Source of the DNA: Arcobacter sp. CECT 8985
Lineage (GTDB): Bacteria; Campylobacterota; Campylobacteria; Campylobacterales; Arcobacteraceae
Length of the DNA stretch: 64,000 nucleotides
Assembly: GCF_004116495.1 (NCBI RefSeq)
Contig: NZ_PDKC01000012.1
Span: 1 to 64,000 of the forward strand
Direction of reading: 5' to 3'
The position numbers and the translations under genes are program-made. Position 1 is the stretch's first letter. Each line of letters begins with the position of its first letter. The notes below the pieces were generated by a model. The model saw only the letters and a list, made by a program, of their open reading frames with translations. It ran no database searches and had not been told where the DNA came from. This document shows, in pieces, positions 35,294-44,435 of the stretch.

Positions 35294-36495
35294 AAGAGTA
35301 TTTATTTACTTCAGAAGTAGTAAGCCCTGGACATCCAGATAAATGTGCAGATATAATTGCTGATACTATTGTTGATAAATTAATAATGGAAGATAAAAAT
35401 AGTAGAGTTGCTTCTGAGGTATTTGTTGCTGGAAAAAATGTTGTAATTGGTGGAGAAGTGAAATCTACTTACAACTTATCAAATGATGAATATGAAGAGT
35501 TAGTAAAAATTGCCCTTGCAAAAATTGGTTATGATGGTAAATCATCATTTACAAAAGAGCAATGCTTACACCCTGATGATGTAAATGTACAAGTTTTATT
35601 AAATCAACAAAGTCCTGATATTTCTCAAGGTGTTGATCAAGAAACTGGCGATATTGGAGCGGGAGATCAAGGAATTATGTTTGGTTTTGCTTCAACTGAA
35701 ACAACTGATTTAATGCCAGCAGCAATTACTTATGCAAGAATGTTATGTGATAAAGTGTATAATTATGCGTTAAACCATAAACAAAAACTTGGTGTAGATA
35801 TAAAAACTCAAGTTACTGTTGATTATGGAACAAAAGAAAATTTTGAAAATTGTAAACCACAAAAAATTCATACAATAGTTGTAAGTGCTCCTTCTGTAGA
35901 GGGAATGTCAATAGAAGAAGTAAGAACACTTATTCAAGGTCTAATTGATGATACAGGTTTACCAACAAGTGTATATGATAAAGACAATACAATTATTCAT
36001 ATAAATCCAACTGGAAGATATGTATCACACTCTTCACTTCATGATAGTGGATTAACTGGAAGAAAGTTAATTGTTGATTCTTTTGGTGGATATGCGCCTA
36101 TTGGTGGTGGAGCACAAAGTTCAAAAGATTATACAAAAGTTGATAGAAGTGGACTTTATGCAGGAAGATGGATTGCAAAACAAATTGTTGGAGCAGGACT
36201 TGCTAAAAAAGCTGTTGTTCAACTTTCTTATGCAATTGGTGTAGCTAGACCAACTTCTATATCAGTTGATACAATGGGAACATATACAAGTGTTAATGAT
36301 GACGAATTATCTCAATTTGTAATGGATAATTATCCATTAACTCCAAGATGGATTACTGAAAAATTTGGACTTGATAAACCTTCTGCTGAAACATTTCTTT
36401 ATGCAGATGTTGCAAGTAGAGGACAAGTTGGACAAAGTGATTACCCTTGGGAAAAACTTGATGAAATAGAAAAATTTAAAAGAATAAAACAATAA
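35281..36495 (+). CDS. metK: S-adenosylmethionine synthetase
   Basis: A 404-residue MetK that makes S-adenosylmethionine from methionine and ATP. It has SEVVSPGHPDKCADI, the ATP/phosphate motif GAGDQGIMFGFA near 120 and GGGAQSSKDYTKVDRSG near 275, the P-loop-like metal site. An in-frame ATG at 35242 would add 13 lysine-rich residues, but that ATG has no ribosome-binding site, while AAAGGA lies 8 bp before 35281. I prefer 35281. Confidence 0.96.
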   Translation: MENKKEYLFTSEVVSPGHPDKCADIIADTIVDKLIMEDKNSRVASEVFVAGKNVVIGGEVKSTYNLSNDEYEELVKIALAKIGYDGKSSFTKEQCLHPDDVNVQVLLNQQSPDISQGVDQETGDIGAGDQGIMFGFASTETTDLMPAAITYARMLCDKVYNYALNHKQKLGVDIKTQVTVDYGTKENFENCKPQKIHTIVVSAPSVEGMSIEEVRTLIQGLIDDTGLPTSVYDKDNTIIHINPTGRYVSHSSLHDSGLTGRKLIVDSFGGYAPIGGGAQSSKDYTKVDRSGLYAGRWIAKQIVGAGLAKKAVVQLSYAIGVARPTSISVDTMGTYTSVNDDELSQFVMDNYPLTPRWITEKFGLDKPSAETFLYADVASRGQVGQSDYPWEKLDEIEKFKRIKQ

Positions 36496-36524
36496 ATTTT
36501 AAGTATAGATATAAAGGATTATAA

Positions 36525-37394
36525 ATGGATTTGAAAAACTTATTTAGCAAAATATCATTCGACAGAAAAAAAGAGCAACCTACAAAAAAAGATGCTCCTT
36601 CGCACTGGATAAAATGTCCAGAGTGCCATGCATTAATGTTTTTTAAAGAGGTAGAAAATCAAGAAAATATTTGCCCAAAATGTAATTTTCATATGAGAAT
36701 TGGAGCAAAAAGAAGATTAGAAATTTTAGCGGACGAAGACTCTTTTGTTGAATATGATGCTGATTTAAGACCAGTAGATCCATTAAATTTTGTTGATAAA
36801 AAATCTTATAAAAAAAGATTAGAAGAAGCAAAAACTAAAACTGGTAGAACTTCATCTATTGTTAGTGGTGAATGTACTATTAACTCACAACCTGTTCAAA
36901 TAGTAGTATTTGATTTTGCATTTATGGGTGGAAGTTTAGGTTCTGTTGAAGGTGAAAAAATAGTAAGAGCTGTAAATAGAGCAATTGATAAAAAACAAGG
37001 TCTTATTATTATTTCTGCTTCAGGTGGAGCTAGAATGCAAGAATCAACTTTTGCATTGATGCAAATGGCAAAAACATCTGCTGCATTAAAAAAACTTGAT
37101 GCATTTAAATTACCATATATCTCAATATTAACTGATCCTACAATGGGTGGTGTATCTGCATCATTTGCATTTTTAGGTGATATAATTATGGCAGAACCAG
37201 GTGCATTAATTGGATTTGCAGGACAAAGAGTTATTAAACAAACAATTGGTGCAGATTTACCTGAAGGTTTCCAAAGAGCTGAATTTTTACTTGAAAAAGG
37301 TTTAATTGATATGGTTGTTAATAGAGCAAATATGAAAAAAACATTAAGTGATCTATTAATAATGTTTTACAAAGATTCAGACCAAGCTTGCTAA
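36525..37394 (+). CDS. accD: Acetyl-CoA carboxylase carboxyltransferase beta subunit
   Basis: A 289-residue AccD. With AccA it transfers carboxyl from biotin to acetyl-CoA, the first step of fatty-acid synthesis. A zinc ribbon (C31, C34, C50, C53) precedes the crotonase-like domain with SASGGARMQEST near 165 and DPTMGGVSASFA near 204. The stop overlaps the next ATG (TAATG), so the thiE-like gene is coupled to it. Confidence 0.97.
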   Translation: MDLKNLFSKISFDRKKEQPTKKDAPSHWIKCPECHALMFFKEVENQENICPKCNFHMRIGAKRRLEILADEDSFVEYDADLRPVDPLNFVDKKSYKKRLEEAKTKTGRTSSIVSGECTINSQPVQIVVFDFAFMGGSLGSVEGEKIVRAVNRAIDKKQGLIIISASGGARMQESTFALMQMAKTSAALKKLDAFKLPYISILTDPTMGGVSASFAFLGDIIMAEPGALIGFAGQRVIKQTIGADLPEGFQRAEFLLEKGLIDMVVNRANMKKTLSDLLIMFYKDSDQAC

Positions 37395-38008
37395 TGAATA
37401 AAACTAGATTAGAGGGTCTTTTAAATATAAATTTAAAAGACTCTTTTAATAATTTATATGTATTATGCGATTATGAAACTCTTCTTAAAAAATCAATCTC
37501 TTTAGAAAAATTTGTCTATTTATGTAAAAAAAAAGATGTAAAGCTTATTCAATATAGAGATAAAATAAATTCCAATTCTATTCAAATAGAAAATTTAAAA
37601 TATTTAAAACAAAATTTAAATATTCCAATTATTATAAATGATAGAATTGAACTTATTTCATATGTAGATGGATTGCATCTAGGACAAGAGGATTTTTATA
37701 ATATTCATAAAGATTTAAATATTGCAGTAAAATTAATTAGAACAAAAATTAAAAATAAACTTTTGGGACTTTCTACTCATAATGAAGTAGAAATTTTGCA
37801 AGCAAATGAATTAGATTTAGATATGATTGGATTAGGAGCATATAAAGCTACAAAAACTAAAGTTGTTCCAAATTTATTAGGTGAAAAAATTTCTTATTTA
37901 GCAAAAATTTCAAAACATCCTGTTTGTGCAATTGGTGGAGTTAAAATTGATGATAAAATTAAAAATGTACAATTTAATGTAGTAGGAAGTGCTTTTTATG
38001 AAAATTAA
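37394..38008 (+). CDS. Thiamine-phosphate synthase-like protein (ThiE/TenI)
   Basis: A 204-residue TIM-barrel protein of the ThiE/TenI family. Recognisable parts are VKLIQYRDK near 48, IPIIINDRIEL and VDGLHLGQED near 80-98, LDMIGLGAYKATKTK near 152 and CAIGGVKI near 176. ThiE joins the pyrimidine and thiazole parts of thiamine; the TenI paralogue aromatises the thiazole. The phosphate-binding segment looks reduced, so TenI or a divergent ThiE are both possible. The start at 37394 overlaps the accD stop; a TTG at 37388 is less likely. The end overlaps rlmH by 11 bp. Confidence 0.75.
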   Translation: MNKTRLEGLLNINLKDSFNNLYVLCDYETLLKKSISLEKFVYLCKKKDVKLIQYRDKINSNSIQIENLKYLKQNLNIPIIINDRIELISYVDGLHLGQEDFYNIHKDLNIAVKLIRTKIKNKLLGLSTHNEVEILQANELDLDMIGLGAYKATKTKVVPNLLGEKISYLAKISKHPVCAIGGVKIDDKIKNVQFNVVGSAFYEN

Positions 38009-38459
38009 TGTTTATGCAATTATGAAACCTTCAAATGACGAATTTGATAAATTGACAAAAGAGTTTGTTAAAATGAGCTCAAAATATGCTAAAGTTGAAG
38101 TTCATTATATTTTTAATAAAAAAATATCAAAAGCACAAACAATAAATGAAAATGATGCAAAAAAATCATATAGTGAAGTTTATGAACCATTAGTTAAAAA
38201 TTCTAGTTTAAATATAGCTCTTGATGTATTAGGAAAAAAAGTCGATAGTTACAAGTTTGCAAATTTTTTCAGTGAAAATTCTGAAATTAACTTTTTTATT
38301 GGCGGTGCGTTTGGTTTTGAAAGGCAGTTTTTAACTAAATGTGATAAAATAATAAGTCTAAGTGAATTAACAATGGCTCATAAGGTTGCACATTTAGTTT
38401 TGATGGAACAAATTTTTAGAGGGTTATGTATTAAAAATAATCATCCTTATCATAAGTAA
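37998..38459 (+). CDS. rlmH: 23S rRNA (pseudouridine-1915-N3) methyltransferase
   Basis: A 153-residue SPOUT methyltransferase. The C-terminal knot has FFIGGAFGFERQF near 97-109, LSELTMAHKVAHLVLMEQ near 118-135 and the ending NHPYHK, all typical of RlmH. It methylates helix 69 of 23S rRNA. The ATG at 37998 is chosen over the GTG at 37989 because it gives the normal MKINVYAIMK start. It lies in the conserved accD-rlmH-dksA order of Campylobacterota. Confidence 0.94.
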   Translation: MKINVYAIMKPSNDEFDKLTKEFVKMSSKYAKVEVHYIFNKKISKAQTINENDAKKSYSEVYEPLVKNSSLNIALDVLGKKVDSYKFANFFSENSEINFFIGGAFGFERQFLTKCDKIISLSELTMAHKVAHLVLMEQIFRGLCIKNNHPYHK

Positions 38460-38475
38460 TTTATAAAAATTTCTG

Positions 38476-38481
38476 TATAAT
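38476..38481 (+). promoter_or_regulatory. -10 box of the DksA-like gene
   Basis: A perfect TATAAT lies 27 bp before the GTG at 38508 and just after the rlmH stop, indicating an internal promoter in this gene run. Confidence 0.5.
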
Positions 38482-38507
38482 ACGCAAATTTTTATAAAGG
38501 GATGAGA

Positions 38508-38864
38508 GTGGCAAATACAAAACAAATAGAGGAGCTAAGGCAAACTCTAGAGGCTAGAAAAGAACTTATTGTAAAAAACATTGAAGGTAGTAGAGATAGT
38601 ATAAATTCAATGAAAGATGTAGAGTGTAATGATGATTACGATTATGCGGAGATTTCAAGTGATAGTTTTAAAGAGGGAATTATCGCAAATCAACAACTAA
38701 ATGAGTTAAAAGAGATAGAAGATGCCTTAAAGAGAATAGAAAAAGGCACTTACGGTATTTGCGAAATGTGTGATGAGGCAATTGCAATTGGAAGGCTAAG
38801 AGCAAAACCTTTTGCAAAATTTTGTACACCTTGTAGAGAAATATATGAGGTAGAGCGACAATAA
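38508..38864 (+). CDS. dksA: DksA/TraR-type zinc-finger regulator
   Basis: A 118-residue DksA-like protein that would bind RNA polymerase in its secondary channel. An N-terminal coiled coil (about 3-80) carries the DYDYAEISSD segment near its middle, and the C4 zinc finger has CEMCDEAIAIGRLRAKP and FCTPC near 88-110. The ATG at 38502 directly follows AGGG and is too close to it; the GTG at 38508 is 6 bp away and gives MANTKQIEEL, so I chose GTG. It is shorter than E. coli DksA (151) as in Campylobacter. Confidence 0.88.
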   Translation: MANTKQIEELRQTLEARKELIVKNIEGSRDSINSMKDVECNDDYDYAEISSDSFKEGIIANQQLNELKEIEDALKRIEKGTYGICEMCDEAIAIGRLRAKPFAKFCTPCREIYEVERQ

Positions 38865-38874
38865 AGGAAAAGTT

Positions 38875-39891
38875 GTGGGACTTAAGAAATATATAGTATT
38901 TTCAATTTTATTAATAGTTTTAGTTTTTGGATATGTTTTTAGCATAGAGCCAGGTGAGTATAAAGTAACTATTTTAGATGTTTCTTTATCATTGCCAATT
39001 GCAATTTGGATTATAATGCCATTGCTAATACTTTTTATTGGAAGTGTTGCTCATATGATGTTCTATGGTTTTAAAAGTTATTTGAAATATAGAGCTATAG
39101 CAAGAGATGAAGAAACTATAAGTGAAAGTATCAAAGCTTATTTATTACAAAAAGCTGATAAATCAACTTATAAAACAAAATCATTTAAAAATATTACTAA
39201 TATTCTTTCTCAAATTAATTTTGAAGTTAAAGATGCACCTTTTACAACTTCAAATGAAGAGATAAATAAAACTGTATCTTTAATTAAAGAGATTAATGCA
39301 GGGAAGTATATTCAAGATAAGTCACTTAAACTTGAGCCTAGTTCTAAATTAGCTCATCAAAACTTATTAAATAAAGTAAATGCTGAGGTTGATTTTTGTG
39401 TTGAAATCCTTAAAAAGCCTATGAACTATAGTTCAGATGTTGTAAAACAAGCTTTTTTAAATGTAGTTGAAGAAAAAAGTATGACTACAGTTAGAAAACT
39501 TTATGAGAATGTAACATTAGACAAAGAGATGGGAGAGAAACTTTTTATTAAATGTTCTAAAAATCCAGAGTTTACTCTTCCTAATGAAGAGATCATAAAA
39601 ATTACAAAAAATCTTGAATATGATAAAAATGACTTTTTACAACTTGCTAAAATATTAAAAGAGTCTTATCAACCAGATGAAATTATATCTTTATTTGAAG
39701 AGTTATCTAAACAGATTGATTGTAGTACAGAAGCGTATGTGTATATATTATTTGAATATGAAATGATAGATACAATTAGAGAGGTTCTTTCTTCACATCC
39801 AGATGCAGATTTAATGGCTTTTAGAGCATTAATTGATCTTAAAGATGCAGGGAAACAATACTCTTTAGAAAGTCTTTGTTATAGAAGTTAA
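38875..39891 (+). CDS. Conserved-looking membrane protein, unknown function
   Basis: I do not recognise a named family. The 338-residue protein starts with two membrane helices (about 5-24 and 40-65) joined by a short loop, a layout like LapA-type proteins, followed by a 265-residue soluble domain that is helix-rich. That domain has no catalytic motif I can identify. The start is GTG at 38875 with AAAGGA upstream. It is followed by dusB with no gap, so the two are probably co-transcribed. Confidence 0.8.
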   Translation: MGLKKYIVFSILLIVLVFGYVFSIEPGEYKVTILDVSLSLPIAIWIIMPLLILFIGSVAHMMFYGFKSYLKYRAIARDEETISESIKAYLLQKADKSTYKTKSFKNITNILSQINFEVKDAPFTTSNEEINKTVSLIKEINAGKYIQDKSLKLEPSSKLAHQNLLNKVNAEVDFCVEILKKPMNYSSDVVKQAFLNVVEEKSMTTVRKLYENVTLDKEMGEKLFIKCSKNPEFTLPNEEIIKITKNLEYDKNDFLQLAKILKESYQPDEIISLFEELSKQIDCSTEAYVYILFEYEMIDTIREVLSSHPDADLMAFRALIDLKDAGKQYSLESLCYRS

Positions 39892-40824
39892 ATGAAAAAA
39901 AAATTAGATTTTAGCCAACCCTTAATGGTGTTGGCTCCATTAGCAGGATACACAGACTTACCTTTTAGAACTGTGGTTAAGAAGTTTGGTGCAGATTTAA
40001 CAATTTCAGAGATGATATCTTCAAATGCACTAGTATATAAATCAGAAAAAACTTTGAAAATGATTGAAAAATCTCCTAGTGAAGATCCATATTTTGTACA
40101 AATTGCAGGTAATAAACCAGAATTAGTAAGAGATGCTGTTTTGTTACTAAATGATATTGAGGGAATTGATGGTATTGACTTAAATTGTGGATGTCCTGCT
40201 CCTAAGGTATTTAATCATGGTTCTGGTTCTAATCTTTTAGGTGATTTAAATAAACTAGAAGAGATATTATCAACTGTAAAAAAATATTCTAAAAAACAAT
40301 ATACAAGTGCAAAAGTAAGACTTGGCGTAAATGAAAAAATACCAGTAGAAATTGGTAAAGTTGTTGAATCTTGTGGGGTTGATTTTGTATCTGTACATGG
40401 TAGAACAAGAGCTGGAAAATATAAAGCTCCTGTTGATTATGATGCAATTAAAGCCATGAAAGAAGCAGTTTCAATTCCAGTAATTGCAAATGGAGATATA
40501 AAAGATTTTGCAAAAGCAAAAGAAGTCCTTGAATACACAAAAGCAAATGGTGTTATGATTGGTAGAGGTGCAATTGGAAAACCTTGGGTATTTTATCAAT
40601 TAAAACATGGTATTGAAGATATTTCAGAAGAAAAGAAAAAAGAGATTATACTTGAACATTATGATGCAGTAATTAAATTTCATGGTGAACATGGCGCTAT
40701 AATGTTTAGAAAACTACTACACTCTTACTCAAAAGGTTATCAAGGTGCAAATGAGTTTAGAGATGTAATTAATCGTATTTCAGATATTAAAATTATGAGA
40801 GATATGATAGAAAACTTTTTTTAA
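39892..40824 (+). CDS. dusB: tRNA-dihydrouridine synthase
   Basis: A 310-residue FMN-dependent Dus enzyme that reduces uridine in tRNA D-loops. LAPLAGYTDLPFR (14-26) binds FMN, the catalytic Cys is C101 in LNCGCPAPKV, and SVHGRTRAGKYKAP near 168 and IANGDIKD near 200 are family motifs. The choice of DusB over DusA or DusC rests on the overall match and is less certain. No Fis gene is adjacent, unlike E. coli. Confidence 0.92.
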   Translation: MKKKLDFSQPLMVLAPLAGYTDLPFRTVVKKFGADLTISEMISSNALVYKSEKTLKMIEKSPSEDPYFVQIAGNKPELVRDAVLLLNDIEGIDGIDLNCGCPAPKVFNHGSGSNLLGDLNKLEEILSTVKKYSKKQYTSAKVRLGVNEKIPVEIGKVVESCGVDFVSVHGRTRAGKYKAPVDYDAIKAMKEAVSIPVIANGDIKDFAKAKEVLEYTKANGVMIGRGAIGKPWVFYQLKHGIEDISEEKKKEIILEHYDAVIKFHGEHGAIMFRKLLHSYSKGYQGANEFRDVINRISDIKIMRDMIENFF

Positions 40825-40881
40825 TGAATTTTAAACAGTTATTTAGATAAAATATTATACTTTTCAATCAAAAGGAAATAT

Positions 40882-41688
40882 TTGTCTGAATATTATTATG
40901 AATTAACTATAAAACCTCAAAATAATTACGAACAATTCTTAGAACTATTAACACTTCTAACTAATAATGCAATAGAAGAATCTAATGGATTATTAATTGC
41001 AAGAAGCGAAGAAAACTTAAGTGATATTGAGTTTGGTGTAAATGAATTTGCTAAAAAATTAGGAATTGAGTGCGAGACTACTTGTGAAAAAAAAGATAAT
41101 CAAGATTGGATAAAAAACTATCAACAAAGTGTAAAAGCAGTTGAAGTTGGTAAGTTTTATATTCGTCCTTCTTGGGAAGAGAAAAAAGAAGGAAGTATTG
41201 ATATTATAATTGATCCTGCACTATCTTTTGGTTCTGGTCATCATGAAACAACATCATCTTGTATTTTAGCAATAGAACAATTTGTAAAACAGGATTCTAC
41301 AGTTTTAGATGTAGGATGTGGAAGTGGTATTTTATCAATTGCAGCAGCTAAACTTAATACAAAAGTTGATATTTGTGATACAGATGAAGTATGTATAAAC
41401 GATACTAAAGAGAATTTTAAATTAAATAATGTAAACTTTAATAATAGTTGGATAGGTTCAGCTAATAATGCAAAAGAACAATATGATGTGGTTATTGCAA
41501 ATATTGTTGCTGATGTATTAGTTATGATTCATAAAGATTTAAAAAAGTGCTTAAAAGACAATGGTATATTAATAGTATCAGGTATCTTAGATAAACATCT
41601 AGATAGGGTTTTAAGGAAATTTGAAGATTTAAATAAATTAGAAGTTATTCATAAAAATGAATGGGTAACAATAGTATTTTCTAAATAA
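40882..41688 (+). CDS. prmA: Ribosomal protein L11 methyltransferase
   Basis: A 268-residue PrmA. The N-terminal L11-binding domain (about 1-85) is followed by a class I methyltransferase with FGSGHHETTSSC near 112, the SAM motif LDVGCGSGILSIAA near 142 and IVANIVADVL near 203. It trimethylates ribosomal protein L11. The start is TTG at 40882 with AAAGGA 5 bp upstream. The order prmA-ftsH-PSD-like is shared with Campylobacter jejuni. Confidence 0.95.
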   Translation: MSEYYYELTIKPQNNYEQFLELLTLLTNNAIEESNGLLIARSEENLSDIEFGVNEFAKKLGIECETTCEKKDNQDWIKNYQQSVKAVEVGKFYIRPSWEEKKEGSIDIIIDPALSFGSGHHETTSSCILAIEQFVKQDSTVLDVGCGSGILSIAAAKLNTKVDICDTDEVCINDTKENFKLNNVNFNNSWIGSANNAKEQYDVVIANIVADVLVMIHKDLKKCLKDNGILIVSGILDKHLDRVLRKFEDLNKLEVIHKNEWVTIVFSK

Positions 41689-41706
41689 ATAAAGGAGTTT
41701 TATTTT

Positions 41707-43767
41707 ATGGCTAACAAACAGCAAAATAACAATGATAATGGAAAAGGTAATAACTTTTTTAATAATAATCCATTATTAGTATTTGTTATATTTTCTATCG
41801 TAACAATATTTGCTTTTAAAGCACTATTTCCTGAAGGGGAATTAGAAGGTTCTGGTAATTCAAATATTGCAGCTTATGGAAAAACAAAGCATAAAACTGT
41901 TCCATATTCAGAATTAAAGAAGTTAATATCTAATGGAAAAATTGAATATGTAGGAATTGGTAATACTCAAATAAAAGCAGTATCAAAAAAATCTGCATCT
42001 AATACTGCAACTACTTATACATCAAGAAGAGTTGCTCCTGATAGTACATTGATTCCAATGTTAGAAAAAAATAATATTGAATATGGTGGAATAAATGAAG
42101 ACAATGTATTAGCAGATATACTTTTTGGATGGGTTCTTCCTATATTTATATTCTTTGCAATTTGGATGTTTTTAGCAAGAAGAATGTCAAAATCTATGGG
42201 TGGAGGTTCAGGAGGAATTCTTGGAATTGGAAGCTCTAAAAAAATGATTAATTCTGAAAAACCAAAAGTAAAATTTGAAGATATGGCTGGTAATAAAGAA
42301 GCAAAAGAAGAAGTTCAAGAAGTTGTTGATTTCTTAAGTAATCCAGACCGATATGTAAAACTTGGAGCTCAAATACCAAAAGGTGTTTTATTAGTAGGAC
42401 CTCCAGGTACAGGTAAAACACTATTAGCAAAAGCAGTTGCGGGAGAAGCAGATGTTCAATTCTTATCTGTTTCTGGTTCTGCATTTATAGAGATGTTTGT
42501 GGGTGTTGGTGCAAGTAGAGTAAGAGACCTTTTTGAACAAGCAAAAAAAGTGGCTCCTGCAATTATTTTTATTGATGAAATTGATGCAATTGGTAAAAGT
42601 AGAGCAAGTGGCGGTCCAATGGGTGGAAATGATGAAAGAGAACAAACATTAAATCAGTTATTAGCTGAAATGGATGGATTCTCAACTGAGTCTGCTCCAG
42701 TAATTGTATTAGCAGCAACAAATAGACCAGAAGTTCTAGATCCTGCATTACTTAGACCAGGAAGATTTGATAGACAAGTACTTGTTGACAAACCTGACTT
42801 TGAAGGTAGAGTTGAAATTCTAAAAGTACATATTAAAGGTGTAACTTTAGGAAAAGGTGTAGATTTAGAAGAAATTGCAAGAATGACAGCAGGATTAGCT
42901 GGGGCTGATTTAGCAAATATTATTAATGAAGCAGCATTACTTGCAGGTAGAGCAAGCAAAGATGAAGTTAATTCTGAAGACTTTAAAGAAGCAGTTGAAA
43001 GACAAATTGCAGGTTTAGAGAAAAAATCAAGAAGAATATCTCCTAAAGAAAGAAGAATTGTTGCTTATCATGAATCAGGTCATGCCTTGATTGCAGAAAT
43101 TACAAAAGGTGCAAAAAAAGTTAATAAAGTTTCTATTGTGCCAAGAGGACTTGCTGCATTAGGATATACACTTAATACTCCTGAAGAGAATAAATACTTA
43201 ATGCAAAAACATGAACTTATTGCAGAAGTTGATACACTTTTAGGTGGTAGAGCTGCAGAAGAAGTATTTATTGAAGAGATAAGTACAGGTGCAGGAAATG
43301 ACCTTGAAAGAGCAACTGATATTATTAAATCTATGGCATCTGTTTATGGAATGAGTGATATTGCAGGACTTATGGTTTTAGAAAAAAGACAAAATCAATT
43401 CTTAGGTGGACAAACACAAAAAGATTTCTCTGATGATATGTCAAAAAGTCTTGATGATTATGTTAAAAATCTACTAAATGAAAGATATGAAATTGTAAAA
43501 CAAGAATTAAGAGATAATAGTGCAGCAATTGAACAAATGACAGCTGAATTATTAGATATAGAAGTTATATCTGGACAAAGAGTAAGAGATATTATTACTG
43601 AAAATGGTGGAGTTGTATTTGAAGAAGAAGATTTACATACTGATGCATTAAATAGTGATGATGACAAAGAACAAAAAGATGTAAGTTCATCTGAATCTTC
43701 AGAAACTAAAGAAGAGCCAAAAGAAGATACAGAAAATAATAGCGAAGACGAAAATAAAAAAGAGTAG
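41707..43767 (+). CDS. ftsH: ATP-dependent zinc metalloprotease FtsH
   Basis: A 686-residue membrane AAA+ protease that removes damaged membrane proteins and short-lived regulators. Helices at about 22-40 and 140-157 enclose a short extracytoplasmic domain. Walker A is GPPGTGKT (231-238), Walker B IIFIDEID, and the zinc site is HESGH (455-459). A Glu/Asp/Ser-rich acidic tail (about 640-686) follows the protease domain. It lies 2 bp upstream of the PSD-like gene. Confidence 0.98.
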   Translation: MANKQQNNNDNGKGNNFFNNNPLLVFVIFSIVTIFAFKALFPEGELEGSGNSNIAAYGKTKHKTVPYSELKKLISNGKIEYVGIGNTQIKAVSKKSASNTATTYTSRRVAPDSTLIPMLEKNNIEYGGINEDNVLADILFGWVLPIFIFFAIWMFLARRMSKSMGGGSGGILGIGSSKKMINSEKPKVKFEDMAGNKEAKEEVQEVVDFLSNPDRYVKLGAQIPKGVLLVGPPGTGKTLLAKAVAGEADVQFLSVSGSAFIEMFVGVGASRVRDLFEQAKKVAPAIIFIDEIDAIGKSRASGGPMGGNDEREQTLNQLLAEMDGFSTESAPVIVLAATNRPEVLDPALLRPGRFDRQVLVDKPDFEGRVEILKVHIKGVTLGKGVDLEEIARMTAGLAGADLANIINEAALLAGRASKDEVNSEDFKEAVERQIAGLEKKSRRISPKERRIVAYHESGHALIAEITKGAKKVNKVSIVPRGLAALGYTLNTPEENKYLMQKHELIAEVDTLLGGRAAEEVFIEEISTGAGNDLERATDIIKSMASVYGMSDIAGLMVLEKRQNQFLGGQTQKDFSDDMSKSLDDYVKNLLNERYEIVKQELRDNSAAIEQMTAELLDIEVISGQRVRDIITENGGVVFEEEDLHTDALNSDDDKEQKDVSSSESSETKEEPKEDTENNSEDENKKE

Positions 43768-43769
43768 CG

Positions 43770-44354
43770 ATGTTCTTAGATAAATATATTCTAAATGAGG
43801 GGCAAAAAGTGATTATTTCACTTTTTGCTATAGCTTTAATACTTGAATTTTTGAATTTAGAATTTTTATCTGCACTTGCATTTTTTACTTTTTTTGCAAC
43901 TATTTTTATATATAGAAATAAAAAAGTAAATATTGATCAAAGTTCAATTTTAATATCTCCTATTAGTGGAGAAGTTCAAGCAATTGACTTTGATGATAAA
44001 CATAAAATTATATACATAAATACTTCTCTTTTTGACAATTCAATTTTATTAGCTCCTCAAACTGGTAAAATTAAATTAGTGTGTTTAAAACGAGGAATAA
44101 ATTTACCTTTAAATGATAAAAAATCAAAACTTTTAAATGAAAAATTAATATTTGAGCAAAAAGATATAAAAGTTGAACTTTTAAGTTCTACTGCAACAAA
44201 TAGACTTTTTATAAATAATTTTAATAATAGTGTTAATATTGGTGAAAAAATTGGCATTTTTACTCAAGGTGAAGTAATACTATTTATAAAAAAAGAAAAA
44301 GAAATCTTTTTAAAAATTGGACAAAAAATAGAAGTTGGACAAAAACTTTTATAA
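43770..44354 (+). CDS. Phosphatidylserine decarboxylase-like membrane protein lacking the cleavage site
   Basis: A 194-residue protein resembling Psd. Two membrane helices (about 12-50) end in FIYRNKKV, where Psd has FFRDP, then SILISPISGEVQAI matches the Psd segment with SPADGKV. The FDNSILLAPQTGKI stretch matches the part that usually has the NVHVNR motif. The LGST-type self-cleavage site that yields the pyruvoyl cofactor is not present, so decarboxylase activity is doubtful. A similar gene follows ftsH in C. jejuni, before pssA; no pssA follows here. A role in phospholipid synthesis is inferred only. Confidence 0.72.
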   Translation: MFLDKYILNEGQKVIISLFAIALILEFLNLEFLSALAFFTFFATIFIYRNKKVNIDQSSILISPISGEVQAIDFDDKHKIIYINTSLFDNSILLAPQTGKIKLVCLKRGINLPLNDKKSKLLNEKLIFEQKDIKVELLSSTATNRLFINNFNNSVNIGEKIGIFTQGEVILFIKKEKEIFLKIGQKIEVGQKLL

Positions 44355-44380
44355 ATAGATACCTTTTTAATACTTTCTTG

Positions 44381-44389
44381 TGTTATAAT
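44381..44389 (+). promoter_or_regulatory. Extended -10 promoter of the HD-GYP regulator
   Basis: TGTTATAAT fits TGnTATAAT exactly. It is 46 bp upstream of the ATG at 44436. Confidence 0.6.
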
Positions 44390-44435
44390 CTTAATACTAT
44401 ATAATAAAATTAATTATAAATGAGAGAAATAGCTT

